Assembly: GCA_001692895.1 (NCBI GenBank) | Contig: KV748182.1 | Location: 2,298,341 to 2,362,340, forward strand | Reading direction: 5' to 3' | From: Cenococcum geophilum 1.58 | Taxonomy: Eukaryota; Ascomycota; Dothideomycetes; Gloniales; Gloniaceae | DNA: 64,000 nucleotides | Shown: piece after piece, positions 54,171 to 64,000 of the stretch | How the letters are laid out: each line of letters begins with the position of its first letter | Position numbering within the stretch: position 1 is the first letter of the stretch | Program-made: the position numbers and the translations under genes | The notes under the pieces: model-generated | Told to the model about the DNA's origin: nothing | The model's input: the letters and a program-made list of their open reading frames with translations, nothing else | Databases searched by the model: none

Positions 54171-55679
54171 AATAACTGGTAATCCAAAGCGATATATGCC
54201 ATTTATTTATAAATAAGAGTTAATCTCTAGCTTCTTCTATGGTATTTTTCTAAAACTCTAGAGTATTTAGGTCTTCTAAACTAAATAAATTAGAGATATT
54301 TTATCTATCCTTATAGCTAATCCTAAGTACTAAAAGAGCGTCCTTATTATCCTTTTTTGGCATATATACAGATAGGCAATTTATAACCACTAGTCCTCTA
54401 CTTTCCTTTTCCTTTCTTTATAAATTGCTCGTCCTTATCTTAGTGTAAAATAGCTTAGGGAGGTTTTTAATTATATAGCGCCTTATAAATAAGAAAGAAC
54501 AGTACTAGACCTATCCTAGCAATACTAGATATCCTATTAATGTTAACTATAAGCAATATTTTATTAAGGGTCGTTTATAGACCTAGAATCTGCTATAATT
54601 CTAACTAGGGACGCTTTAATAATGGTTTATCTATAACTTAACAATACGCTAGTATAGTGGCGCTAGAAGCACTCTTAGGAGAGGTATTTATCTTAGATAA
54701 GTATTAAATATACTAAATTTTAGAGAAAGGTATTTAACCTTTTTTTCTTAATTATTAGACGAGAGGGCGCTTTCTTTACGCGGTAAATATCTCTTTAAGA
54801 TAAATAAGCAGTTAGTTAATAAGCGTCTAAGACTAGTATACCGAGCGTTTAATTCGCGTCTTAGGAAAGTAGAGCTTTAGAATGCCTCTCTAGTAACTAA
54901 GCGTCTTTAATTATTGTTAAATGTTCTTCTAATAAGAATTATTAAGAATTTATTTAAAATAAAAGGCCTTTTATACCCGTAGAAAGATTAATATCTAAAA
55001 GAGGATATTTTTAAGATAAAGTACTCCTTACGTCTAGATCTATTTTATAAGGTTATAAACTAAAGGCTAGTAAATACGTCTTAGACAAAAAAGGCGTGCT
55101 TTATAATTGGCCTTACTCTATTAAGAATTAGTAATAAAGTTATTTAGGGTAAAAGAGTTTCTTTACTGGTAGTAATAGTTACCTATAAGGATAAACGCTT
55201 ATATAACGGCGAGATTAGAGTGCTAATCGAATTAACCGTATAGAATTGCTTAGCAGCCGCAGTTAGCTCCTATAGGTGCTCAGCAGCGTTTTACCACATT
55301 TAAATATCTACTAATATATCCTTAAATTTTATTTTATATAGCTTTGTAATAGGTGCGGCTAAGATATATAATAGGAATACTTTAGGACTAAATAATCTAA
55401 AGACTTCCGTAAAAATATTGCGCGCTCGTTACCTTCTGCTATATGTTAACGTTGTTTTTCCATCTAGGATTATATTGCTCTCTTTTAGTAAATCGTAATA
55501 TATCTTTAGAGATTTTTATAATAAAAGTAATTTATAAGTATTATTTTTAAATTCTACTCTTACTTACTTAAGTTTTTCTATTAACTAACCGCGTAATAAG
55601 ATAGTCTTCTTAGGTATTTTAGCTTATTGAGATATAGCGTATATAAAGGGAAAATAGTATAAAAATAGTAGAACTAAGT
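54171..55679. other. RIP-mutated DNA, no recognised gene
   Basis: Stretches open except for TAA/TAG exist on both strands (for example plus about 54740-55100), which in RIP-treated DNA is weak evidence. No family recognised. Confidence 0.5.
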
Positions 55680-55735
55680 TAGGGTAAAAGTAGTTGGGGT
55701 AGGAATAAGAATAGAAATAATAGAATAAGAATAAG
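55680..55735 (+). repeat. AATAAG-type microsatellite, left half of copia-3 target
   Basis: GGAATAAGAATAGAAATAAT and further AATAAG units, continued at 61700-61762 on the other side of copia-3. Confidence 0.8.
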
Positions 55736-55977
55736 TATTAGTATGACTTTTACAACGTGCAGAATACATATATCACAATGATATATACTATACGGTGTTA
55801 TAGATAGATAATTCTCTAAGATCTACGCGTCGTAAGAGGTAAGGCTTATTGCGTATTCTCCTGTAACCTCTATTAACTAATTACGATTTTCTATACCCGG
55901 TATGGAAAATCGCTATTAGCTTGCTTGCCACTAGCGCCTTAGCCGCCCTTATGATATATCTAACACTTCTAGCTATA
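55736..55977 (-). repeat. copia-3 3' LTR
   Basis: Plus strand starts TATTAGTATGACTTTTACAA. Contains the palindrome CGATTTTCTATACC-CGGTATGGAAAATCG (about 55884-55912) that is shared with the 5' LTR and with 19553-19579. Confidence 0.93.
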
Positions 55978-56046
55978 CTAGGAATACTTTAGAAAACGTA
56001 AAGATCCAGTATCCTATAACTATACAATTTAAAAATCTATATACGC

Positions 56047-56078
56047 ACTTCTCCTTCCTTCCTTCCTTCCTTCCTTAC
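56047..56078 (+). repeat. CCTT microsatellite
   Basis: CTTCTCCTTCCTTCCTTCCT continuing to about 56076, in the 3' part of copia-3. Confidence 0.9.
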
Positions 56079-56249
56079 TATTATAGTATAGGTTATAATA
56101 GTACCAGGTAGTGTTATAGGTATAGGTAGATTGCTATAGGTTGCCGCAGATTGCTGTAGATTACGGTTATATAACATAGAGATCGTATACACCCTCTTTG
56201 CCATATTTATATGTCGATTGACTAGGTTACTAATATAGTGCATTTTACC

Positions 56250-59200
56250 TATTCCACTATCTTTAACTTAATTCGGTTTGTGTCAATAAGTTGCTTAAGG
56301 GCTAATAATGGTTTACTTTTAGTTATAGCGTCCATAGGGTTGCTATCTTTATTAATCTATTTAACTTCCGCTATTTCGCGTCTTTTATATAACTAGTGTA
56401 GGCACATAACATTAATTATAAGTCTCTTCTCTTGTGTAGTTCCTAGTTTGACAAGGCATTTATAAATTAACTTAAAATTAGTGTAAAGAATAAGCGGAAG
56501 GCTAATGTTAAGTTATAATTTAACTGTGGCTTTAATTGTAGCGCTAATGTTAAAACTATAGGCCATAGCATATAATTCGGAGGCTAGTATACTTTTAGTA
56601 ATTCTCTTACACTTAACTAAGGACTAGTGGACAATATTCGCCTTATTTAATAAGTCTGCTAATACTAGGATATATCCAATCTATAATAAGAGGTCTTTAT
56701 TATTTGCGAATAAGGAATTAGTAAATATAAGTAGTTAAAGTGTCTTTATGTTAAGCTTAACAAAGCTTAAGCCTTTTATTAAGTTCTTAATTTGCTACTA
56801 AATCCTCTTATTAAGTAGTTTTGCGTCTTTCTTATTAGGGTTAATTACCTAGGCAGCGTAGGATAAATTAAAAGAAGCTTTAGGCTGGTATACGGACGCA
56901 ATATAAGCTCCTCTTGCTTATTAGGCGATATATTAGTCCTTAGGTATAAGTGCTATGCAAATAGTACCTCTAGAACTAGTTATTATAGTAGCTTCCTTAA
57001 TATTAATAAGGGTTAAGTTCTAGCATTAGCGCTCTTATGTGAGCGTAATTAAATAATCCTATTGTTAGACAATGCCTCCATTAAACTTAATTAGGTATTC
57101 TGGTGTAAGTTACTTACGTTCTTTAGTTAGGAACTTAGCTTTTTTAATCTTCTCCTATTCCGAAGCTGTAAAAACTAAATTAGCTAGTAGGAGGGTATTA
57201 TTAGTCTATAAACTAACTATTCCGAAACTTATAGGGTTATTAAGGTGAAGTAGGTAGGGGTTATAAGTGGATTGGCTTATATTTAGTTCTTTAATATAGT
57301 GGTTATAGTAAGTCTTAAACCAATAATTGCCTGCCTTAGAAATGCCGTATAAAGGTCTAACGACCTTTAGAATTATGCCTTATAAGACTCTAAGTGCTAT
57401 ACTAAGTTTAAAAGGTACTTTAATATAAAAGTCTTAGTTTAGTTTTATAGTTAATTATATATAGGCCTATAAAATATCTTATAAGTAGAGATATGTACTA
57501 TCGTTCTAAGTTATAGCTATAATGTAAAAAATAAGGCGTTAGCTAACTCGTTAAATTATAGGTAACTAGGTTAGTATAAGGTCTTTCTTTAGGTCGTTAT
57601 AGGCCTATATAACTAGTCTTAACTTCTTAAAGGCTTTATTAGTACTAGGGTTCTTAATTTTATTAACAAATCTAGAGTTAAATACTCTATTGCCTTATGG
57701 TATATCCTTAGGGTTAACTAGTTTAAAAACTCCTTTTAGCGTAATGCTATAAACTAATTAGGATTTATAAGTTAATTATTATCCTTATCCTATAGATAAA
57801 TTAAGATATTCGCGGTATTTGCTTTAATAGGGTACTTATATAGTCTACCTCTTTTGCGTTTAATAGGTTAAGGTCTAGGCTTAGTTTAAGGTTAAGGTCT
57901 AAGCTCGGTTTAAGGTTAAGGTTTAGGCTTAGTTTAAGGTAGGGGTAGTTTAATATTATTATCTTCTAGTTATGTATCTTCTGTAATTTTAGGGTCTACT
58001 ATATATAGTTTTACAACTATGCTACGGAAGTTATATAGTATAGGTCTTATTTTTAATGCTAAGTAGGTTATATAGACCAGACCAGTAGCCGGGTTGGCCT
58101 ATAGGTCCTTCTCTCCATACTAATATAGGTAAGTTAAGTGGTAGGTTATAAATTACGGTTATTTTAGGTCCGTTATATATATTAAGGGTATCTACTACTT
58201 AGCGCTTAGCTCTAAGCTTCTTAACTTCTTCTATAGCCTTTTTAAGAGCTACTGCTTGTTTTATAACCGTAGGATTAGGTGCATTGGATTCTACTATATA
58301 TGGGTAAGCTCCGAATACTAATAAGGTAGGTATAAGACCATTAGGGCCTATAGAGTTGTTAATTGCTTTAAAAGCCATTTGCAAAGCTATATCTTTATTA
58401 ATATTTAGTAGTTCTATAATAATAATGTAGTATATACAATAAAGGGGGCTATAGTAACGTTCTGCCATTTTAACTAAATTGTGGGCTTCGATAGGTACGC
58501 CTTTTATAACTATTTTAAGTATTATAGCGTATTATTTAAATTCTTTACTTATAAAGTTCTTGCCTATATTATATTTAATAATATTAGGGGGTTCTAGGTA
58601 TGTGTTAATCTAGTATATTTATAGTATATCCTATATATACTTGGCGCTAATGCTTTATAGCTATCTACTAGCTTAAAATCGTATTTCTTTATTAATAATA
58701 TATAATAGAGGTGTGCCATTAATATATATAATATTAACTACGATTAAGTAGTTAAAATTAATATTATTATATAAGGTAAATCTAAATCTACCAGGCGACT
58801 TTTTATATTTTTAATAATGGTGGTAATAACGTATAAGATGGTCTAAAGTCTTGCTATTAATGTTATGCCCTAAGCGCTTAAGTATTCGTATAAGACGCTT
58901 AATTAAAGGGTGGCCGAAGCGATAATATAGTCATCTTAATTTAATGTTAGTTAAGTAGTAAGGGTTTTAATTAAATAATATAGTTAAGTAGTTGCATAGG
59001 GATGTATTTTAAAGGAGGAATAAATAGCCAAAGTAATATATAACTGGTACTTCGCTTTAAGGGGTAATTAGTATATTTTTTAGGTTGTTAAAGTACACTT
59101 ATAGTTAACCTATGTCTACTAGGTAGAGTAAAAATGGGGTATTAACTTTAACAATATAAAACTCGATTGTGCCGATTAGGGTAGTTACTTTAGTTAATTT

Positions 59201-59440
59201 AATTAATAAGGTTAATCTGATGCCGAATTATATATTAACTATGCCTTATATAGTGGTATTAAGTTATACGCTAGTATTAAGTCTTTAGAATGCTAGGAAT
59301 TGGCCGTATCCTACTATAGATTGTTTAGATGCTTCTATGTTAATTATTATATCTATAAAGTAGTTTATAGTATAGCGGGACGTAGATATAGTTATATTAT
59401 AGGTAAAGGGGTCCTAGTTAGTTATAAGAGGTATTATATT
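56250..59440 (-). pseudogene. copia-3 pol (integrase, RT, RNase H)
   Basis: Minus strand, from right to left: integrase to about 58200, then RT with RLVI*AYNDLKKDLILT (about 57540-57600), LYLRDILQAYIQLT (about 57440-57500), VRPLYGISKAGNYWFKTYYN (about 57300-57360) and the catalytic block T-N-N-T at 57194-57205 (family T-D-D-T, both Asp lost). RNase H: LLIFTNSLFANNKDLLL (about 56680-56740), VKCKRITKSILASELYAMAY (about 56560-56625). These are hallmark blocks of the large fungal copia group. RIP stops throughout. Confidence 0.9.
58199..58468 (-). CDS. Undamaged 89-codon fragment of copia-3 integrase
   Basis: MAERYYSPLYCIYYIIIIEL, then ALQMAFKAINNSIGPNGLIP, TLLVFGAYPYIVES and KKAIEEVKKLRAKR. The core integrase of this group has LQMAVKAVN-GP-GLVPTLLVFGAYPR at this place. 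It is a fragment of a longer frame by chance free of stops; not an independent gene. Confidence 0.8.
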   Translation of the reverse strand: MAERYYSPLYCIYYIIIIELLNINKDIALQMAFKAINNSIGPNGLIPTLLVFGAYPYIVESNAPNPTVIKQAVALKKAIEEVKKLRAKR

Positions 59441-59699
59441 ATCTATAGTTGTAACTAAATGGCTAAAGGCTTTATTAGCTAGGGTAGCAGCTATAGAGGT
59501 TGCTTTATACTATTCTACTTAGCTAAAAGAGGTATAGAAGTGGTTAATATCTAGTTAAGAGTTCTTATCGGTTGCCTTATAATTTATATTAATAGTTAGT
59601 GCTTAGAAAGCTTCCTTAAGCTCTTTTTCTAAGTTAATATTGTTATCCTTATAGTCTATAATATATTAATTAAGTTATTTGTTAAATTAATCGTTGAAT

Positions 59700-61400
59700 T
59701 TACTAAACTTATCTCTGTTAGCGGTTCTAAACTTAGCTTTAGACTCTTCTTATTCTTCTTAGGTATAGTTCTATAATTAGCAGCCTTTCTTATTATATAT
59801 AAAGTAACGTAGTTTATAATATAGAGAGAAATAAGGGCGAGTGCGGTCGCGGTTATAGTTTTAGTCGTAAGTTCGGTTTTAATATTAGTTATAGTTTTAA
59901 TATTAATTGTAGTTATTCTCCCTTTTAAAGTACCGACAATCTATATAGTAAGCTTAAGTTTAAGCTTACTCTAGGTTCTGTTTTTTATAAGCCGTAATTA
60001 AGGATTATAGTTTATTAATAAGGGGGCCTAGTTCTTAAGATAGGTCTAATATAGCGAATTGGTATATATAAATTCCCTAGCAAGATATAACAAGTTTGTT
60101 AGTTAGGAATAGTATTATTTATAGTTCTAGGGTAAGGCTATACTATAGTTAGAAGAGTGTATTAATTAATATTTAGAGGTAATTACTAGTTAATTTGTCT
60201 GTATTCTTATCTATTATCGTCCTTAATAAGATTGTATACTATTTACTAAGGTTCTTACGTTCTAAGCTAGGGCCTTTAAAGAAATTACAAAGGTGCCTAT
60301 AAGCGTCTTTAAATAAGAGATTACTAAGTCCGCTATTAAAGTACTAGTTTAAGGCTAGACCTATTAATATAATTAGTAAAGCTTTATTATAAGCCTCTTA
60401 TAGAACGTTAGATTGGCTGTAGATACTATAAAAGATAGTAAGTTTATAATTAAAGCTGCCATTTATACCATTGTATTTAAGTTCCTCTATATATATTTTT
60501 GCTGCGTTAAAAATCTCTTTACCCTATTTTGGTATAGTTGGCATCTATAGAAGGGGGGCGGTTTAGGGTCGTAGGGTTACGTACGGTAAAGGTCCTACTA
60601 GTGTTCCTTTAGATAGTAGTAGGGTTATAGTTTAGACACTTAATGGTTATTATAGTTAAAATGGGGTTATATAAACTATTAGGTCTTATAATACTTTATA
60701 GTTAAGATCGCGCTTAAGTGTATTATTTATTTTATTTAACTAAAACCCGTTTCTATTTAGCTTATTATATACCTTATCTAAGTTTTCTTAAGTTTAAAAA
60801 TATTAATGTTCTTCCTGGATTAATTTAAACAAGAGTTGCGTATATATTATACATTTCTCCTTTATGCGTATATATACTCCTCTATATTATAGGAAGGTAT
60901 ACATACTTTAAAGGTGCTATATATTTACTTTTGAAAATATATTAATACTAAATGTTTTAAAATCGTCTTAGAAGGAGGACTAAAGTCTATTATCTATTAA
61001 CTTATACTTGTTGTATTTCTATAACTTAAATAGTATAAAGTCTATAAGGTCTTTGCTAGTTGCCGTTTATATATTAATCCCATTCCTCTATTATTTTATT
61101 TCTACCTTCTAATCTATAGGTATAGCCATCTTAAAAAAAATAAGGAAGATATGTAGAGTAGTTTAGGGGACGGTTTAAGTAGTAGTTAGGGTGGTTGCGT
61201 TTTTGGTGTAGTCGCGTTCTTAAGGTGGTTACATTAACTACTAGTATAGTAGTCTGTCTCTAGTTAAGGTGGAGCGTTAAATATCTTCTAAATCTAGGGT
61301 AGATTTAAGGTATTTCCGGGTAAGGTGGAGTGTTAGACGTCTTCTAAATCTAGGGTACTTTAATTCTCTTTAACTAAAATAGGGCCTTTATAAGGTGGAG
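59700..61400 (-). pseudogene. copia-3 gag and protease region
   Basis: On the minus strand at about 59755-59820 a knuckle-like stretch K-L-R-Y-F-I-Y-N-K-K-G-C-*-L-*-N-Y-T is followed by acidic residues; with C-to-T changes it matches the C-F-x-C-x-K-x-G-C-W-S-x-x-H-T gag knuckle of this copia group. Upstream gag is unreadable in detail. Confidence 0.55.
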
Positions 61401-61457
61401 CGTAAATATCTTCTAAGCAAGTGCGTATCTTCTAATCTATACGCGCTCACTAATTAG

Positions 61458-61699
61458 TGTTAGTATGACTTTTACAATATATAGAATATATATATTATAA
61501 TAATATGTACTATACGGTGTTATAAATAGATAATTCTCTAAGATCTACGCGTCGCGAGAGGTAAGGCTTGTCGCGTGTTCTTTTGTAACCTCTGTTAACC
61601 AATTACGATTTTCTATACCCGGCATAGAAAATCGCTATTAGCTCGCTTGCTACTAGCGCCTTGGCCGCCCTTACGATATGTCTAATACTTCTAGCTATA
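61458..61699 (-). repeat. copia-3 5' LTR
   Basis: Plus strand starts TGTTAGTATGACTTTTACAA and ends CTTCTAGCTATA. Same palindrome as the 3' LTR. Confidence 0.93.
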
Positions 61700-61762
61700 A
61701 TAAGAATAAGATTAAGAATAAGAATAAGATTGGGAATATGATTAAGAATAAGATTAGAAATA
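61700..61762 (+). repeat. AATAAG-type microsatellite, right half of copia-3 target
   Basis: ATAAGAATAAGATTAAGAAT and similar units directly after the LTR. Confidence 0.8.
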
Positions 61763-62790
61763 AGCTGCTATATATAGGTTTTGTAAGCGGGGGTTAGGAA
61801 AAATGTAGTAAAGCCCTAGTAATGCTTAGGCCTAGCGTATATACTCTTTACTTTAATTAAGACATCCACCTAGCACTTATATATTAATTAGAGCAGTTAT
61901 ATCTCTTTTTACCTTAGGTTTCTGGTTTAAATAATATTAGACAGCTATAAGCCTCTACTATATATGCAACTACGTATCTATTATATCTCCTTTTATATCG
62001 CTCTAGTGTTAGAACTAAGATACTAAATATAAGCTATAGCTTTAGTTTTATAGTTATAGCAGGATTATATACCTTTACTTAGTTAAGTTCTATACTATAT
62101 TAGAAGTGATATTAATATAGCGTCTCCTAGGATAAATAGGGGGAAGTATTTATATGGCATAAAGCGGGTTTTAGTAAATATTTACGGTATAATAGTAGCT
62201 TAGGTGCTATTAAAGGATATAAAAAAAAGGCGGATCTTTTAAAGAAATAATATAATTTATGCTTAGCTCCTTACTCTAATTTTCCTCTAAAGACTAGTAC
62301 TATTAACCTCCTCTAGCTACTTCTCTAATCTTATATTTTAAATTAGCTCTACCCTTTAGGCAATATATAGACTATATTAAAGACCCTAAATACTCCTTTA
62401 GGTAGCCCTACTTTATTACTAGCTTAGCCGCCCCTTATTATCTAGTATATTTTACAATTTCTAAAGCTGTTAAAGGTAGCTATAGTAATAAATACGTTAT
62501 CTACCTCTACCTCTACCCTAAAAGGCCTAGTTATTAAGCTACTAGCCCTAAAAGACCCTAAACTTAAAGTAATACTATAAGCCTCTAGGTTAGAGTATAA
62601 GATAGTAAACAAAGTATATATCTTTATAGGTATGCGTATATAGTCCTGTTAACACTATTTCTTTATAGTTAGGATAAGAAAGCTTATTAGTATAAGATTA
62701 CTAAGCTAGTAGCCCTAATAAGAGAGGTTAATAAACTAGATTAATACGTGTTTATTAATTGTATTTAAATTAGTAGGCAGAATACTCTTT
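61763..62790 (+). other. RIP-mutated DNA with a coding-like stretch, unrecognised
   Basis: From about 62340 to 62640 one plus frame is open except TAA/TAG (YFKLALPFRQYIDYIKDPKY, VYFTISKAVKGSYSNKYVIY). No family recognised. Elsewhere nothing visible. Confidence 0.3.
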
Positions 62791-62972
62791 ATAAGTGTCT
62801 TTAATTACTAAAAATAAATTATAGATAAGAAAACTAAAGACTTTATATTTTATATTAATGTGGGACCCTAGGAAGCAAGACACCCCCCCTAGCAAGACAT
62901 TCGCGCCCATACCTCCCCTTCTTCTTCCCTGCCAAATTATACCTAAATCGAAAATTTCTAGCACAAATCGCC

Positions 62973-63640
62973 ATGTCCCTTCCTAAATTCAGTTCTCGCG
63001 AAGCCGAAACCTCCATACAAAAAGCTATACAAGACGTTAAATTGGGCGTTAAGCCGTCAATTCGCAAAGCCTCCGACGTTCGCGCATTACTACCCTCTAC
63101 CGTTGCCCATCATCTTACTAGGCATCTCCCTTAACACCTAGCCTATAAAACCCTACTGTATACTTATTAGGAGGATTAAATTATTAAATAGATGTGTAGG
63201 TATTAGTCCTAGGGCTTTCTAATAAGAGTTAATATGCTTTTTATAATTATAAACTTATTTTTAGCAGAAGGTAGGGTTATAGGTAAATATTAGGGGGAGA
63301 GATTTATATAACGCCATGGGCTCTATCGTATTATAAGTCGTTAATTAGATTGCTAAAGAGCCTAAAATAAGAATCCAGTTATTATTTGTGACTAGTTTAA
63401 GTTCTTTTAAAGCGTATAGGATAAATACTTAATTAAGCACTCTAAATTTATGCACAACTTTGACGAAAAAGGGGTAATGCTAGGCCTTATAGTATTGGCT
63501 TAAGTAATTATAGATGGTAAGACTAGTAAAGAGAGGTTAAAAAATTAGACTATTTAATAACTAGGAATATAAGTGTTAGTTATATAAGGTAATATTACGT
63601 AGCTACGGTTCGTAGATAGTATAATAATTATTTTTATTTT
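62973..63640 (+). pseudogene. Pogo/Fot-type transposase N-terminal half, start spared from RIP
   Basis: ATG at 62973. MSLPKFSSREAETSIQKAIQ, DVKLGVKPSIRKASDV and VAHHLTRHL resemble the HTH_psq region of fungal pogo transposases (A-I-x-D-x-K-x-G-x-x-x-S-I-R-x-A). The first stop, TAA at 63132-63134, stands where the continuing frame (HLAYKTLLYTY) suggests Gln. Further on HNFDEKGVMLGL keeps the first catalytic Asp at 63462-63464, corresponding to Y-N-F-D-E-K-G of the family. Later DDE blocks are not reached before coding resemblance fades near 63640. The 5' part to 63130 is CA-rich, the rest mutated. Confidence 0.75.
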
Positions 63641-64000
63641 TTATTTTTATAAGGGAGGGTAAGGAGCTTAAGGCTCCTTATTACACTAGTGCCGCGGTAA
63701 TACGTAATAGCAACTTACCGCATATAACGGTAACTTGCTATATATGACGGCAATATACCTTATATAGTAACTACTTGCCTTTATTCCTAATACTAGCAAC
63801 TCTTCTTTTATAGTTGCTATCTATATATATATACCGCTTAACTAGCAGAATAAAAATTAATCCTCCTTATTTACTATTACTATTGTAATATAAGTCTTGC
63901 TATCCTAAAATTTGCCTCTTAGCACGTGGTACTTTCTTACTTAGGAGTTACAGGTAGATATCTTATTTAGAGGGCCGCTAAGGCGCTAGTAGTAAGCGAG
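63641..64000. other. AT-rich DNA, no recognised gene
   Basis: Contains GGAGCTTAAGGCTCC (63661-63675), a perfect short palindrome, and a run of GGTAACTTGCTATATA/CGGCAATA motifs (about 63690-63770) recalling the GTTGCCATAG motifs of the gypsy-1 LTR. May be an LTR scrap. Confidence 0.4.

Larger units (their letters stand above)
55736..61699 (-). mobile_element. copia-3: Ty1/copia LTR retrotransposon, minus strand
   Basis: 5964 bp with 242-bp LTRs (55736-55977, 61458-61699) and TSD ATAAG (55731-55735, 61700-61704). Gag at the right, pol to the left. Family differs from copia-1 and copia-2. Heavily RIP-mutated inside. Inserted into an AATAAG microsatellite, so the TSD is less decisive than the LTR ends, which agree in length and sequence. 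Confidence 0.93.

Noticed and set aside
56037-56243. 68-codon minus-strand frame over the CCTT repeat
   Set aside because: It is partly a translation of the microsatellite and overlaps the 3' end of copia-3 without resemblance to a domain.
62770-63067. Two overlapping minus-strand frames of 64 and 70 codons
   Set aside because: They lie opposite the pogo-like transposase start, which has recognisable motifs on the plus strand.

Overview
The window looks like a transposon-packed, AT-rich compartment of a filamentous ascomycete (Pezizomycotina) genome that has been through repeat-induced point mutation (RIP). Almost everywhere CA and TG dinucleotides are rare, TA is in excess, and old reading frames are broken by TAA/TAG where the family has Gln or Trp codons, hardly ever by TGA. 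The families present (Ty3/gypsy chromoviruses, Ty1/copia, Fot1/pogo, Crypton, a possible Tad-like LINE, foldback MITEs) fit the same group. Species is not determinable from the window. I see no intact host gene, rRNA, tRNA or CRISPR array. Seven bases are N (1988, 1993, 2070, 2134, 24781, 41801, 43332).

Layout, left half. 1-1230: minus-strand gypsy pol fragment (called gypsy-4). 1600-1780: CCHC remnant resembling LINE ORF1. About 1.8-3.54 kb: a GC-richer island spared from RIP and full of short repeats, function unknown. 3.7-4.14 kb: unrecognised coding-like remnant. 5.47-19.3 kb: a plus-strand copia element (copia-1) that was itself invaded three times: by gypsy-1 (6180-12517, 254-bp LTRs, TSD TTAAT), by a Crypton tyrosine-recombinase element (about 12682-14713), and in its 3' LTR by a foldback MITE (18741-19174). 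Gypsy-1 in turn carries a 739-bp MITE (9449-10187) inside its reverse transcriptase. 19.6-29.8 kb: diverged copies of a repeat module around a basic Gln/Lys-rich frame, split by gypsy-2 (20552-28502, 425-bp LTRs, TSD GTTTT).

Right half. Copia-2 (29996-35561, 175-bp LTRs, TSD ACTAC); unrecognised coding-like DNA and tetranucleotide repeats (35.6-38.2 kb); a Fot1/pogo transposon with both TIRs (38214-40062); gypsy-3 on the minus strand (40150-48826, TSD AAGGT), same family as gypsy-2, hosting a 443-bp TRIM-like element (44762-45204, TSD ATACT) and a nearly perfect foldback MITE (46864-47278). Then about 49.2-52.76 kb is a long RIP-broken frame, not recognisable as a transposon, ending in a Myb/SANT domain and keeping one undamaged 118-codon stretch. 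Copia-3 lies on the minus strand (55736-61699, 242-bp LTRs, TSD ATAAG). The right edge holds the start of a second pogo-type transposase (62973-about 63640).

The elements form a datable stack: matching target-site duplications let each layer be lifted out, and in two places the interrupted host element then reads through in frame. The most unusual points are the non-transposon Myb frame, the TRIM-like element, the shared core of two MITEs with different ends, the duplicated-motif design of several DNA-transposon ends, the diverged module array, and the islands that escaped RIP. All calls come from reading the sequence by eye; boundaries marked 'about' are approximate.
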